Of a DNA stretch of 64,000 bases, positions 8,754 through 17,071 are shown in pieces. The position numbers were made by a program, and so were the translations under genes. The notes under the pieces were generated by a model. That model was not told the origin of the DNA. It did not search any database and saw nothing but the letters and a program-made list of their open reading frames with translations. Position 1 is the stretch's first letter. The number at the start of each line of letters is the position of its first letter. This DNA comes from Burkholderiaceae bacterium 16 (GTDB taxonomy: Bacteria; Pseudomonadota; Gammaproteobacteria; Burkholderiales; Burkholderiaceae), in assembly GCA_000955785.1 (NCBI GenBank), contig JYOD01000017.1, positions 186,132 to 250,131 on the forward strand. Direction: 5' to 3'.

Positions 8754-11048
8754 ATGAGAATGCTCTCTTCGCTGGTCCTGTCGGCCAGTCTGGTCTGTTT
8801 GCCGGTTCTTGCCGGTCCCGCGTCGGTTTCCCCCGACGACAAGAACGCATTCATCGCCGATCTCATGGGACGGATGACGCTCGACGAGAAGGTCGGCCAG
8901 CTGCGCCTCATTAGCATCGGCGATGACATGCCGCAGCCCCAGTTGCTCAAGGAGATCGCGGCGGGCCGGGTAGGCGGCACGTTCAATTCGGTGAGGCGAC
9001 AGGACAACCGGCCTATGCAGGACGCGGCAGTGACGCACAGCCGCCTGAAGATTCCCATTTTCTTCGCGTACGACGTGGTACACGGGCACCGCACCGTATT
9101 CCCGATCAGCCCGGGTCTCGCGTCGAGCTGGGACATGGAGACAGTGGCGCAGAGTGCACGTGTCTCGGCCATTGAAGCCAGTGCGGATGGCCTTGACATG
9201 ACCTTCGCGCCGATGCTCGACATCTCCCGAGATCCGCGCTGGGGGCGCACGTCCGAAGGATTTGGCGAGGATCCCTATCTTGTCTCGCTGTGCGCCCAAG
9301 CCAGCGTCAGGGGGTTGCAGGGAACATCGCTGGCCAATGCCGATAGCGTGATGGCCGTTGTCAAGCACTTCGCGCTATACGGAGCCGTGGAAGGCGGGCG
9401 CGACTACAACACGGTCGACATGAGCCCGAACCGCATGCTCCAGGATTATCTGCCGCCGTACCGGGCCGGCGTCGATGCCGGCGCCGGCGGGGTCATGATT
9501 GCGCTGAACTCAATCAACGGCGTGCCGGCCACGTCCAACAAGTGGCTGCTGAGGGACCTGCTGCGCAAGACTTGGGGGTTCAAGGGCATCACGGTGAGCG
9601 ACCATGGGGCAATCGACGAGCTGACGCTGCATGGCGTGGCAAAGGACGGGCGCGAGGCCGCCAGGCTCTCCATCCAGGCCGGCGTCGATATGAGCATGCA
9701 CGACTCGGCATACCTGGCGCACTTGGCCGGGCTCGTGAAATCGGGCGAAGTGTCCGCGCGTGAGGTCGACGACGCAGTGCGGGAGGTACTGGGTGCCAAG
9801 TACGACATGGGCCTGTTCCAGGATCCCTACCGGCGCATCGGTGTCGCAGCGCAGGACCCGCCGGACGTCGACGCGGAGAGCCGCCTGCACCGGGCGGCGG
9901 CACGCGCCGCCGCGCGCAAGTCGCTGGTGCTGCTCGAGAACCGCGGCCGGACGCTGCCCCTGAAGAAGACCGGAACGATCGCGGTCATCGGGCCGCTGGC
10001 CGATGCGCCCGTCGACATCATGGGAAGCTGGTCCGCGGCCGGCAATTCCCGGCAGTCGGTCACGTTGCTGCAAGGCATGCGCGACGCAGTCGGCGACAAG
10101 GGCCGCGTGGTCTATGCCCGCGGCGCGAACGTGACCGACGATGCCGGCGTGGTCGGCTATCTGAACTTGATGAATTGGGACAAGCCCGAGATTGTGCAAG
10201 ACAAGCGTCCGCCGGGCGACATGATTGCCGAGGCGGTAAAGGCAGCGCGCAGTGCCGATGTGATCGTGGTGGCCGTGGGCGAGTCGCGCGGCATGTCGCA
10301 CGAGGCGTCGAGCCGCACAAGCCTTTCACTGCCGGGAAGCCAGGAGACCCTGCTCAAGGCGCTCAGGACGACCGGAAAGCCGCTGGTGGTGGTACTGATG
10401 AACGGCCGCCCCCTGGCGCTCAACTGGGAGAAGGAGAACGCCGATGCACTGCTCGAGACCTGGTTTGCCGGCACCGAAGGCGGCCATGCTATCGCCGACG
10501 TGCTGTTCGGCGATCACAACCCGTCCGGCAAGCTGCCCATTTCCTTCCCGCGTTCGATCGGGCAGATTCCGATCTATTACAACCATCCGCGCATCGGACG
10601 CCCATTCGTACAAGGCAAGCCACGGAACTACACCTCTCAATACTTCGAGGAGCCGCCCGGCCCGCTGTACCCGTTCGGCTACGGGCTGAGTTATACGGAA
10701 TTCAGCGTGTCGGACTTTACGCTGTCTAGCCGGACCATGGCGCGCAATGGCCGGATCGAGGCCAGCGTGACCGTGAAGAACACCGGGCAGCGCGACGGGG
10801 AAACAGTTGTCCAGCTTTATCTCCAGGATGTCGCCGCCTCCGTGGTACGGCCGGTGAAGGAGTTGAAGGACTTCCGCAAGCTCATGCTCAAGGCCGGTGA
10901 AGAGCGCGTGGTGCATTTCAGCATAGATGAAGAGAAACTGAAGTTCTTCAACGCAAAACTCGAGTATGCCGTCGAGCCAGGCGATTTCAATGTCCAGATC
11001 GGGCTCGATTCGGAGGCGGTGCAGGTGCGGAGCTTCGTGCTCGAGTAG
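8754..11048 (+). CDS. bglX: Periplasmic beta-glucosidase, GH3
   Basis: 764-residue secreted glycoside hydrolase family 3 enzyme, almost the length of E. coli BglX (765). Signal peptide [21 protein letters not shown] is followed by the N-terminal TIM barrel, with nucleophile Asp283 in [13 protein letters not shown]. The (alpha/beta)6 sandwich carries [15 protein letters not shown], and the C-terminal fibronectin-III-like domain follows [12 protein letters not shown]. It hydrolyses beta-glucosides from the non-reducing end. ATG 8754 gives the proper signal peptide; an in-frame start at 8685 lacks one. Its divergent partner opgG suggests periplasmic glucans as a possible natural substrate (inference). 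Confidence 0.93.
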   Translation: MRMLSSLVLSASLVCLPVLAGPASVSPDDKNAFIADLMGRMTLDEKVGQLRLISIGDDMPQPQLLKEIAAGRVGGTFNSVRRQDNRPMQDAAVTHSRLKIPIFFAYDVVHGHRTVFPISPGLASSWDMETVAQSARVSAIEASADGLDMTFAPMLDISRDPRWGRTSEGFGEDPYLVSLCAQASVRGLQGTSLANADSVMAVVKHFALYGAVEGGRDYNTVDMSPNRMLQDYLPPYRAGVDAGAGGVMIALNSINGVPATSNKWLLRDLLRKTWGFKGITVSDHGAIDELTLHGVAKDGREAARLSIQAGVDMSMHDSAYLAHLAGLVKSGEVSAREVDDAVREVLGAKYDMGLFQDPYRRIGVAAQDPPDVDAESRLHRAAARAAARKSLVLLENRGRTLPLKKTGTIAVIGPLADAPVDIMGSWSAAGNSRQSVTLLQGMRDAVGDKGRVVYARGANVTDDAGVVGYLNLMNWDKPEIVQDKRPPGDMIAEAVKAARSADVIVVAVGESRGMSHEASSRTSLSLPGSQETLLKALRTTGKPLVVVLMNGRPLALNWEKENADALLETWFAGTEGGHAIADVLFGDHNPSGKLPISFPRSIGQIPIYYNHPRIGRPFVQGKPRNYTSQYFEEPPGPLYPFGYGLSYTEFSVSDFTLSSRTMARNGRIEASVTVKNTGQRDGETVVQLYLQDVAASVVRPVKELKDFRKLMLKAGEERVVHFSIDEEKLKFFNAKLEYAVEPGDFNVQIGLDSEAVQVRSFVLE

Positions 11049-11129
11049 CATGATGGCTCCTCCGTGGCGGATGGTTTTCGGGGCCGCAGGACACTTGCTT
11101 CCTGAAGGACGGTGCTTGAAGGATTTCCG

Positions 11130-11625
11130 CTTCGGCCGAACTTCGGCGCGTTGGCGCTTCGGCACCTTGTATGCCGTCAGCCGCTCGCGACAGTACGCGG
11201 CGAGCGTGTCGGCATCCAGCGCTGCATTTGTGGTCTTCACCACGTAGATCTTGACGGCCTCGCCGGTCTTGCCGTCGACGACCCCGACGCAGGCGCATTC
11301 CGCCACGCCGTCGCACCCGCCCACGATCGCCTCGATTTCATTCGGAAAGACGTTGAACCCCGATACGATGATCATGTCCTTCTTGCGATCGACGATCTTC
11401 AGGTAGCCCGCCGCATCGCGATCACGCCTGCATCACCCGTGCGGAAATAGCCGTCGCTGGTAAAGGCAGCGGCATTCTCTGCCGGCTTGTTCCAGTAGCC
11501 ACACATCACCTGCGGGCCCTTCACGCACACTTCGCCCGCCTCGCCGTCCGCGGCTTCCGTGCCGTCGTCACGCAGCAGGCGGACATCCGTCGAAGGCACC
11601 GGCAAACCCGTGGTGCCGTTGAAGT
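11130..11625 (-). pseudogene. Fragment of a long-chain acyl-CoA ligase (FadD-like)
   Basis: Reading leftward on the minus strand: FNGTTGLPVPSTDVRLL, GEVCVKGPQVMCGYWNKP and [12 protein letters not shown] are conserved C-terminal-half motifs of AMP-forming ligases. A frame change near 11390-11400 separates this from [17 protein letters not shown]... AYKVPK in the next frame. The upstream two thirds of the gene (including the P-loop TSGTTG) and the catalytic-lysine tail are absent. It is a doubly truncated, frameshifted remnant. Confidence 0.8.
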
Positions 11626-11638
11626 CCAGGAGGACGGG

Positions 11639-11842
11639 CAGACCTTCGAGATCCTGAAGGACACTGCGCGACGCGAACTCGCTGGCCAACTGCTCGCGCA
11701 AGCGGACATCGGCCTTTCGCAGGTGGCGCAGTTGCTGGACTTCGCGGACCAGTCCGTGCTGACCCGAGCCTGTCAGCGCTGGTTCGGGAAGCCACCGTCG
11801 GTTGTTCGTCGGGAGTCGCTGGCACGCAGCGCGGGTCGCTGA
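11639..11842 (+). pseudogene. C-terminal HTH fragment of an AraC-family regulator
   Basis: The plus strand reads GQTFEILKDTARRELAGQLL, then ADIGLSQVAQLLDFADQS, then VLTRACQRWFGKPPSVVRRE before a stop at 11840-11842. This is the second half of an AraC DNA-binding domain (IAxxLGFxdqSxFxRaFkrWxGxsPsxyRR). No N-terminal part is present; the fragment abuts the acyl-CoA ligase fragment at about 11625-11640, a rearrangement junction. Confidence 0.7.
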
Positions 11843-11924
11843 GTCGCCCTTCGAGGCAGCCATTCTTCCCAAAAGGCGGATAGCCGCAAGTCGATCTGTG
11901 GACAGAATATGCGTCCGCCCGAGC

Positions 11925-12119
11925 CTCCGCGAAGCGAGCCATTTTCGTGTACCTGCTCGCGCTGCTGCCTGCCTGCTGGTCCTCGCTCTATTCCTGCTGC
12001 CGGCCGCGAGCCAGGCCCAAGGCGAGGAAGACCTCGCAAAGAAGCTGTCGAAGCCCGGTGGCTGCGTTGGAGGCGCCCTCCCCGCCGACAGTGGCGAGCG
12101 ATTCGGTGACGCCAAGTGA
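11925..12119 (+). pseudogene. N-terminal fragment of an outer-membrane transporter
   Basis: The plus strand reads RAAACLLVLALFLLPAASQA, a signal peptide, then QGEEDLAKKLSKP. In many phenol-type 'transporter' proteins the mature chain begins with (D/E)LAKQLSNPVAAL. Here PVAAL appears in the adjacent frame, so a frameshift follows immediately, and nothing of the barrel remains. It is the same broad family as the frameshifted gene at 5728-6728. No start codon with a ribosome site is seen. The rest of 12120-12194 is empty. Confidence 0.45.
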
Positions 12120-12194
12120 GAGGCGCAAGTCCTATGGACGCCGCAGATCGACTGACTGCAACTGTGGACAACGCCCGACGAAAGGTGCAATTCG

Positions 12195-12629
12195 TCAGAC
12201 CAACCCAAGAGCTCGCAGCTTTGCATCCGCCGCCGAATAGGGCCGCTCGCAGATGATCTTGTCCGAGTTTGGGGCAAACTCGAATGTCGCTGCCATTCGC
12301 ACGCGAAACTTCCGGCCGGTTGGTTCAAAGACTTTGCCGTTCGCCTTCAGCGGGCCGAGGTGCGTACCAGATAGCCAGAATTCAACAAGAACAGTCTCAT
12401 CGTCCGCGGCGATGGCGATGATCTCATTGGCAAGATCGGGGAAGGGGATGCGCGAGGAATCGAAGTAACCTCGGACCTGCTCCTCGCCATCAAACACGAC
12501 CCCGGTAGCGTGCATTTCATACCGGGGGTGCTGGAACGTGTTGATCACGGCGTCCCACTCGTGGGTGCATTCCAGTGCCATGTGGTCGCGTACGGTCTGA
12601 ATGCGCGCGGTGCTCAAAGTATCGGTCAT
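12195..12629 (-). CDS. SnoaL/NTF2-like protein
   Basis: 144-residue cytoplasmic protein of the SnoaL-like/ester-cyclase NTF2 fold: an N-terminal helix region (RDHMALECTHEWDAVINTF), a central VRGYFDSSRIPFPDLANEI segment typical of SnoaL proteins, and a beta-sheet (VEFWLSGTHLGP, FRVRMAATFEF). Such folds are small isomerases, cyclases or hydratases; the substrate cannot be told. Start ATG 12629 follows GGAGAACAAGG. It lies 131 bp behind the SDR on the same strand and probably shares its operator-controlled promoter. Confidence 0.75.
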   Translation of the reverse strand: MTDTLSTARIQTVRDHMALECTHEWDAVINTFQHPRYEMHATGVVFDGEEQVRGYFDSSRIPFPDLANEIIAIAADDETVLVEFWLSGTHLGPLKANGKVFEPTGRKFRVRMAATFEFAPNSDKIICERPYSAADAKLRALGLV

Positions 12630-12760
12630 CCTTGTTCTCCGTCTGATATTTCTTGGATAGATATGGGCGGCTCCAGCCGGGCCGCCGCGAGAAATTGTGC
12701 TGAACTGCGCGGGTTTCGCCTGTTGCCTTGATCGCGGGGCAGCATGGCCGTGTCTGGCCT

Positions 12761-13540
12761 TTAGCGGAGCAGCCGCCACCCGCCATCTACGGTGAACTCC
12801 CCGCCAGTGATATAGCCTGCTTCGTCCGATGCAAGGAATGCGATCAGATTTGCGACATCCTCCGCTCGTCCCTCGTCGCCGAGCGGAATATGGCGTCCTT
12901 TCGGCCTGGGGTCTGCGTCGCCCGCCGCCTGGCGCTGTTGGTATTGCGTGAAGATGCTCTCAAGCATCGGCGTCGACGTTTTCCCGGGATGTACGGAGTT
13001 GCAGCGAATCCTGTTGCCATTTTCTGCACCAGTCAGCGCAACCGTCTTGGTCAACTGCGTTACCGCGCCTTTACTGGCTCCATACGCGACACTTTGCGTT
13101 GTCGGGTAGTAGGCGCCCACAGAAGCGAGGTTGATGATCGAACCTGCGCCAGTTTTTTGCATCGCGGCCATCGCCTCGCGGCACCCCAAGAAGGTCCCGT
13201 CCAGATTGACGGAAAGCACGCGATGCCAGTCATCGAGCGTCGTCTTGGCCAAGGTGCCATTGACGACGTCGCCAACAATGCCTGCCGCGTTGACGAGCAC
13301 ATCCAACCTGCCATGCCGGTGCAGAATGGATTGGACGGTCTCCGCCCAGTTCGACTCGCTGGTCACATCGAGCGGCATGAACTCGCCGCCAATTTTCTGG
13401 GCGATCTTGGCGCCGTTGCTAATGGGTAGGTCGGCAATAACGACTGTTGCCGCCCGCTGGGTTAGCAAGCGAGCTGTGGCAGCGCCAATGCCGGACGCAC
13501 CGCCAGTGATCAGGGCTACTCTCTCCGTGAACTGCGCCAT
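12761..13540 (-). CDS. Short-chain dehydrogenase/reductase
   Basis: 259-residue classical SDR, NAD(P)-dependent. Visible motifs: TGGASGIG (residues 12-19), VLVNAAGI (the NNAG position), and the catalytic YxxxK in AYGASKGAV. Asp at the end of beta2 (VVIADLP) suggests NAD preference. The C-terminus (GYITGGEFTVDGGW) is standard. ATG 13540 is preferred over ATG 13546 because GGAG sits 8 nt before it. It is the first gene of a leftward unit with the SnoaL-like gene and lies 70 bp from a GAAACGTTTC palindrome, the probable LacI operator. Confidence 0.9.
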   Translation of the reverse strand: MAQFTERVALITGGASGIGAATARLLTQRAATVVIADLPISNGAKIAQKIGGEFMPLDVTSESNWAETVQSILHRHGRLDVLVNAAGIVGDVVNGTLAKTTLDDWHRVLSVNLDGTFLGCREAMAAMQKTGAGSIINLASVGAYYPTTQSVAYGASKGAVTQLTKTVALTGAENGNRIRCNSVHPGKTSTPMLESIFTQYQQRQAAGDADPRPKGRHIPLGDEGRAEDVANLIAFLASDEAGYITGGEFTVDGGWRLLR

Positions 13541-13609
13541 TTTCATGTCTCCGGTATGTTCTTCTGCAGTCTCTTTCCAGTTTGCCAATCTCGTTCTCGT
13601 CAAACAGAA

Positions 13610-13619
13610 GAAACGTTTC
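13610..13619. promoter_or_regulatory. LacI-type operator O1
   Basis: Perfect palindrome GAAACGTTTC, 70 bp upstream of the SDR start. It shares the AAACGTTT core with sites at 13711, 15726 and 16976 in the same cluster, which encodes a LacI regulator. The central CG with A/T flanks is typical of LacI-family operators. Confidence 0.7.
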
Positions 13620-13649
13620 CACAACTGAGGCGCATTGTTGTTCTGCTAG

Positions 13650-13666
13650 ATAATTGGAACAATTAT
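13650..13666. promoter_or_regulatory. Inverted repeat between the two LacI sites
   Basis: ATAATTG-gaa-CAATTAT, 7-bp perfect arms, midway between O1 and O2 in the divergent promoter region. It differs from the AAACGTTT motif, so a second regulator or a promoter element is possible. Function unknown. Confidence 0.4.
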
Positions 13667-13710
13667 GGTAAACACTACCCTTGTTGTTTGGTCGACGGAT
13701 GATGTATTGT

Positions 13711-13722
13711 AGAAACGTTTCT
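13711..13722. promoter_or_regulatory. LacI-type operator O2
   Basis: Perfect palindrome AGAAACGTTTCT, 41 bp before the VOC gene start, where it would overlap the promoter. Its centre is 102 bp from O1, a spacing that would permit looping by a tetrameric repressor (inference). Confidence 0.75.
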
Positions 13723-13762
13723 GCGCGGCAGGGCACACTTTCAAGACGACAAGGAGACATCG

Positions 13763-14305
13763 ATGAGTTATCTGTTTGGCGCGGTTCGGCAGCTTGGTTA
13801 CGTCGTGAGCGACATTGAGAAGGCAATGACGCACTGGACGGAGAAGCTAGGTGTCGGGCCCTGGTTCTACAAGGAAGACGTCGGCACGAGCGAGTTTCGC
13901 TACTACGGCAAGAATTCGACGCCGCCCAAGCTCTCTATCGCGCTAGCAAACTCGGGGGATCTGCAGATTGAGCTGATTCAGCAACGAGATGACGCGCCAT
14001 CGCTCTACCTGGACTCGTTGAAGCGAAGCGGTGAGGGCGCGCAGCACATCGCGTACTGGACGGAAGACCGCTTCGACGAGATCGTCGCACGGCTTCTGGA
14101 GGCCGGTTACGTGGAGGGGCATGGTGGCCGCATGGGGTCGCGGGGGCGCTTTGCGTACTTCGTCAACCCCGATTTGCCTAGCGGGATGTTCGAGATATCG
14201 GAAATGACTGGCGGCAAGGCCGAGTATTTTGCTGAGGTGAGGCGTGCTGGCCGTGCCTGGGATGGAAAGGGCGAGCCCATCCGGCTGATCGGCGCCCCGC
14301 GATAG
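13763..14305 (+). CDS. VOC-family protein (glyoxalase/epimerase-like)
   Basis: 180-residue vicinal-oxygen-chelate protein. It starts AVRQLGYVVSDIEKAMTHW, the typical first beta-alpha-beta unit (His replaced by Gln-Leu-Gly), and has GVGPWFY, QIELIQQRDDAPSLY with a metal-ligand-like Glu, AQHIAYWTEDRFDE with ligand His, and a final Glu in GMFEISEM. The layout resembles methylmalonyl-CoA epimerase-like and dioxygenase-like VOC members; the exact reaction is open. SD AAGGAGAC precedes ATG 13763. It is the rightward gene at the O1/O2 divergent region and likely LacI-controlled. Confidence 0.8.
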   Translation: MSYLFGAVRQLGYVVSDIEKAMTHWTEKLGVGPWFYKEDVGTSEFRYYGKNSTPPKLSIALANSGDLQIELIQQRDDAPSLYLDSLKRSGEGAQHIAYWTEDRFDEIVARLLEAGYVEGHGGRMGSRGRFAYFVNPDLPSGMFEISEMTGGKAEYFAEVRRAGRAWDGKGEPIRLIGAPR

Positions 14306-14318
14306 TTGCCAACCTGGG

Positions 14319-14346
14319 CGAGAGCGCATTGCGAGGGGCGCTCTCG
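14319..14346 (+). terminator. Hairpin after the VOC gene
   Basis: CGAGAGCGC (14319-14327) and GCGCTCTCG (14338-14346) form a perfect 9-bp stem with a 10-nt loop, 13 bp after the stop. No T-run follows, so termination would be weak or Rho-assisted. Confidence 0.5.
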
Positions 14347-14436
14347 GTTCATGATGGGACGGTCTCTGCCTCCACGAGTGCGCGTCATTCGGTAAGCTAG
14401 AATGCTCGGCATTCACATAAGACGTTACTCGGTCTG

Positions 14437-14461
14437 AACCCGCCGCTTCGCGGCGCAGGTT
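14437..14461 (+). promoter_or_regulatory. Hairpin upstream of the lacI leader ORF
   Basis: AACC-CGCCG-cttcg-CGGCG-ca-GGTT folds into a bulged stem 20 bp before a strong ribosome site (AAAAGGAGAG) and ATG 14482. It could be an old terminator or an mRNA 5' structure. Confidence 0.35.
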
Positions 14462-14481
14462 AGGGCAAAAGGAGAGAATCG

Positions 14482-14616
14482 ATGTTGCAGTCCCGCGCAC
14501 TGCCTGAACCTGTGTGGCGCAAGGTGTCACATCAGACTGTGTCGGGTGGCTGGTCGAGCATGCGTGTGGCCCCGGGCACTTTGGTTAGCCAGTTCACAAC
14601 GGCGCTCGCCATATGA
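14482..14616 (+). CDS. 44-residue leader ORF coupled to lacI
   Basis: ATG 14482 follows AAAAGGAGAGAATCG, the best ribosome-binding site in the area. The ORF encodes MLQSRALPEPVWRKVSHQTV and ends ...FTTALAI with TGA at 14614-14616, overlapping the lacI ATG (14613) as ATGA. The lacI start has no SD of its own, so lacI is probably translated by coupling to this ORF. The peptide is not recognised. It may be a leader peptide or a decayed gene start. Confidence 0.45.
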   Translation: MLQSRALPEPVWRKVSHQTVSGGWSSMRVAPGTLVSQFTTALAI

Positions 14617-15647
14617 AGCCGCGTATCACAATCCGCGAGGTGGCAAAGGAAGCGGGCGTCTCCATCGGTACGGCTTCCCGCGCGCTCAATCGTGCAGGGC
14701 GGGTGAGCGATGCCGCTATTGCAGCCGTCACCAAGGCAGCGAGCCGCCTGGGGTACGAGCCGGACGCCATTGCCCAGAGCATGCGGACGCGCTCGTCGGG
14801 AGCTATCGGCATATTGGTCTCCGATCTATCGAACCCGCTTTACGCACGCATCATCATCTCCATTGAGGCGTCCCTGCAGGCCGCAGGCTACGCGCTGCTG
14901 ATCGCAAGTACGCACAACGATGGCAAGCGCGAGAAGAACCTGATCGATCTCTTCCGCCGGCGACGGGTGGATGGGCTAATCCTTGCACCCTGTGAGGCAG
15001 AGAACCCAAAGTTGCTGGATCAGCTTTCGCAAGAATTGCCCGTCATCGCGCTTGATCGGGATCTTTCCGCAATTGGAACCGGTGTGCATGTCGATCACTA
15101 TGGCGGTGCCATGCAGGCGACCCGCTATCTGCTGAATCTGGGGCATACGCGGATCGCGTTGTTGACGCCTGGTAGTGCGCTTCGACCCGGGCGGGAGCGG
15201 ATTGCCGGATTCACGGATGCGTACAAGGAACGCGGGCTTATGCCCGTGCCCAAACTCATCCGTTCGGAGAAGTCATCGATGGATTTCGCTTTCAGCGAAG
15301 CGCTATCGTTGTTGTCCGGTCCGGATGCTCCCACCGCATTTCTCTGTCTCGGGACGCGGATCCTGTCCGGCGTTCTCCAGGCGCTGCGGCACACCGGCAG
15401 GGTTGTGCCGAATGATGTGAGCGTAATCAGTATCGGTGATACCGATCTCTCTCAACTGTTTAGCCCATCGATCACGTCTTTGACCTGGGATCTCGACGTT
15501 GTCGGTACCGTCCTCTCCCAGATCTTGCTCAAGCGTCTGGAAAAGGATGCGGAGATCGAGCCGGAGACGATCGGCATCTCAACCCAACTCGTTCTGAGAG
15601 AGTCTTGCGGGCCCGCTGTCGCCAGCCTTAAGAAGACAACAGCATAG
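14613..15647 (+). CDS. LacI-family transcriptional regulator
   Basis: 344-residue repressor. The N-terminal HTH TIREVAKEAGVSIGTASRAL (about residues 4-23) and the hinge helix region (AIAQSMRTRSSGAIGILVSD) are followed by a periplasmic-binding-protein-like effector domain (NPLYARIIISIEASLQAAGY, RRRVDGLILAP, YGGAMQATRYLLNLGHTRIA, PNDVSVISIGD, SPSITSLTWD). The start has no SD and overlaps the stop of the leader ORF, suggesting translational coupling. It most probably binds the AAACGTTT palindromes at 13610, 13711, 15726 and 16976 and controls the SDR/SnoaL, VOC, MDR and Bug transcription units. Effector unknown. Confidence 0.92.
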   Translation: MKPRITIREVAKEAGVSIGTASRALNRAGRVSDAAIAAVTKAASRLGYEPDAIAQSMRTRSSGAIGILVSDLSNPLYARIIISIEASLQAAGYALLIASTHNDGKREKNLIDLFRRRRVDGLILAPCEAENPKLLDQLSQELPVIALDRDLSAIGTGVHVDHYGGAMQATRYLLNLGHTRIALLTPGSALRPGRERIAGFTDAYKERGLMPVPKLIRSEKSSMDFAFSEALSLLSGPDAPTAFLCLGTRILSGVLQALRHTGRVVPNDVSVISIGDTDLSQLFSPSITSLTWDLDVVGTVLSQILLKRLEKDAEIEPETIGISTQLVLRESCGPAVASLKKTTA

Positions 15648-15677
15648 GCTTTCCCGATCCAGTGGATCCCAACAAGG

Positions 15678-15704
15678 CCGCTTCGAAGTGAAGCGGTTTT
15701 TTTT
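15678..15704 (+). terminator. Intrinsic terminator of lacI
   Basis: CCGCTTC (15678-15684), 5-nt loop, GAAGCGG (15690-15696), then eight T. A textbook intrinsic terminator, so the MDR gene that follows needs its own promoter. Confidence 0.92.
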
Positions 15705-15725
15705 GTCTCGCAGAGACTTGCGCAA

Positions 15726-15747
15726 ATTGTAAAAACGTTTCTACAAT
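15726..15747. promoter_or_regulatory. LacI-type operator O3
   Basis: A 22-bp near-perfect palindrome centred on CG at 15736/15737: left arm ATTGTAAAAAC, right arm GTTTCTACAAT, with one mismatch in 11 pairs. It is the most extended copy of the AAACGTTT motif and lies about 70 bp before the MDR gene. Confidence 0.75.
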
Positions 15748-15816
15748 GATCATGCCCATTACGTCGTAGCCTACGGACGCGACGTTGCACCAGAACTATT
15801 TCGACAGGAGACATGT

Positions 15817-16794
15817 ATGAAAGCTGCGATTCGCAATGCGACGGGACTGGCCATTGCAGAGCTTGAGATCCCTTGCCCCAAAGCCACCGAAATCCTTGTA
15901 AAGGTGCGGGCGAGTTCCCTGAATCGCGCAGACCTGGCGCTCGTCGATGGCAAGTCGCACGGCGCCGTTGGCGGCCCTGGCACGGTCTTGGGCCTCGAGT
16001 GGTCTGGTGACGTGGTCGAAGTAGGGGAAGAGGTCGCTGCATACAAAGTAGGCGACAAGGTCATGTGCTCCGGCATTGGCGGATTTGCCGAGTACGCCGT
16101 CACGGATTGGCGCCGCGCCTTCCCATTTCCGGCGGCCGATATGGACGATGAAACCGCTGCCTGCCTCTCCGTCGCGCTACGGACGACGCACACGGCGATA
16201 CGGCATACCGCGCAACTGGAGGCGGGCCAGACAGTCATGGTGCTGGGTGCATCGTCCGGCGTCGGGCTGATGAGTCTTCAGGTCGCCAGGCACTTCGGCG
16301 CGAGCCTGGTGATCGGCTCTTCGACCAAGGCGGAGCGGCGTGATCGGCTTGCCGAGTTCGGTGCCGATGTCGCTCTCGATAGCAACGATCCGGACTGGGC
16401 GAAAAAGGTACTTGAGCTCACAGACGGCCGAGGCGTCGATCTTCTCGTAGATTTCCTGGCCGGACCGCTGATCAATGACAGTATGCGCGCCGTGGCAATC
16501 GGAGGACGGATCGTCAATATTGGGAGGATGGCGGGGGAGAGCGGAACATTTGATTTCGATCTTCACTCGATGCGCCGGATTCAGTATCTCGGCATGACGT
16601 TCAGAACCCGCACGGTCGAGGACTTTGGAGTAATCGCAGAGCGCGTGCGCAAGGACTTCTGGCCCGCACTCGCGCGTGGGGAGTTGCGCCTTCCCATCGA
16701 TGTGCGATTGCCACTCGATCGCGTGGCGCAAGCGTGCGAAATGATGCGCAAGAACACCCACTTTGGGAAGATCGTTCTCACCCAGAATGCTTGA
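15817..16794 (+). CDS. Quinone oxidoreductase-like MDR enzyme
   Basis: 325-residue medium-chain reductase of the zeta-crystallin/quinone oxidoreductase group. The GroES-like N-terminus has SSLNRADL and GLEWSGDVVEVG, with no catalytic or structural zinc cysteines. The Rossmann domain carries MVLGASSGVGLMSLQVAR. It would use NADPH to reduce a quinone or an enone. SD AGGAGAC precedes ATG 15817. It sits between the lacI terminator with O3 on one side and O4 with the Bug receptor on the other, as a single-gene unit probably repressed by LacI. Confidence 0.87.
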   Translation: MKAAIRNATGLAIAELEIPCPKATEILVKVRASSLNRADLALVDGKSHGAVGGPGTVLGLEWSGDVVEVGEEVAAYKVGDKVMCSGIGGFAEYAVTDWRRAFPFPAADMDDETAACLSVALRTTHTAIRHTAQLEAGQTVMVLGASSGVGLMSLQVARHFGASLVIGSSTKAERRDRLAEFGADVALDSNDPDWAKKVLELTDGRGVDLLVDFLAGPLINDSMRAVAIGGRIVNIGRMAGESGTFDFDLHSMRRIQYLGMTFRTRTVEDFGVIAERVRKDFWPALARGELRLPIDVRLPLDRVAQACEMMRKNTHFGKIVLTQNA

Positions 16795-16975
16795 GAGAGT
16801 TGGTCAGGAGGGGGCTGAACCTCCAGTTCCCCTCCAATAGCGCTCAGAGCGCAGGCCAGGCGGAGGCGCCGGATCTCCGCGCCTGCCGCCTACACCGGAG
16901 TGCCTTAGCGCACCCGGCATCAAATTCCCCGCGGGTTTACCACCATTTGATCGTAAAGCCCGTGGTCGCAAAATG

Positions 16976-16995
16976 CGTGGAAACGTTTTACCACG
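16976..16995. promoter_or_regulatory. LacI-type operator O4
   Basis: The AAACGTTT core (16981-16988) is flanked by CGTGG (16976-16980) and CCACG (16991-16995), arms that match exactly but sit one base off the core centre. It lies about 80 bp before the first Bug gene. Confidence 0.6.
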
Positions 16996-17071
16996 TTCCA
17001 TTTACGCGGCAGATTGCCACGCTTAGAAAGATGAGAAGAGTGGTGCACCGCCCCACAAGTTGGAGACAAAA

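Noticed and set aside
8547..9368. N-terminal extension of opgG to 802 residues
   Set aside because: The extension runs through the bglX 5' end on the opposite strand and hides the signal peptide; GTG 8546 fits the family.
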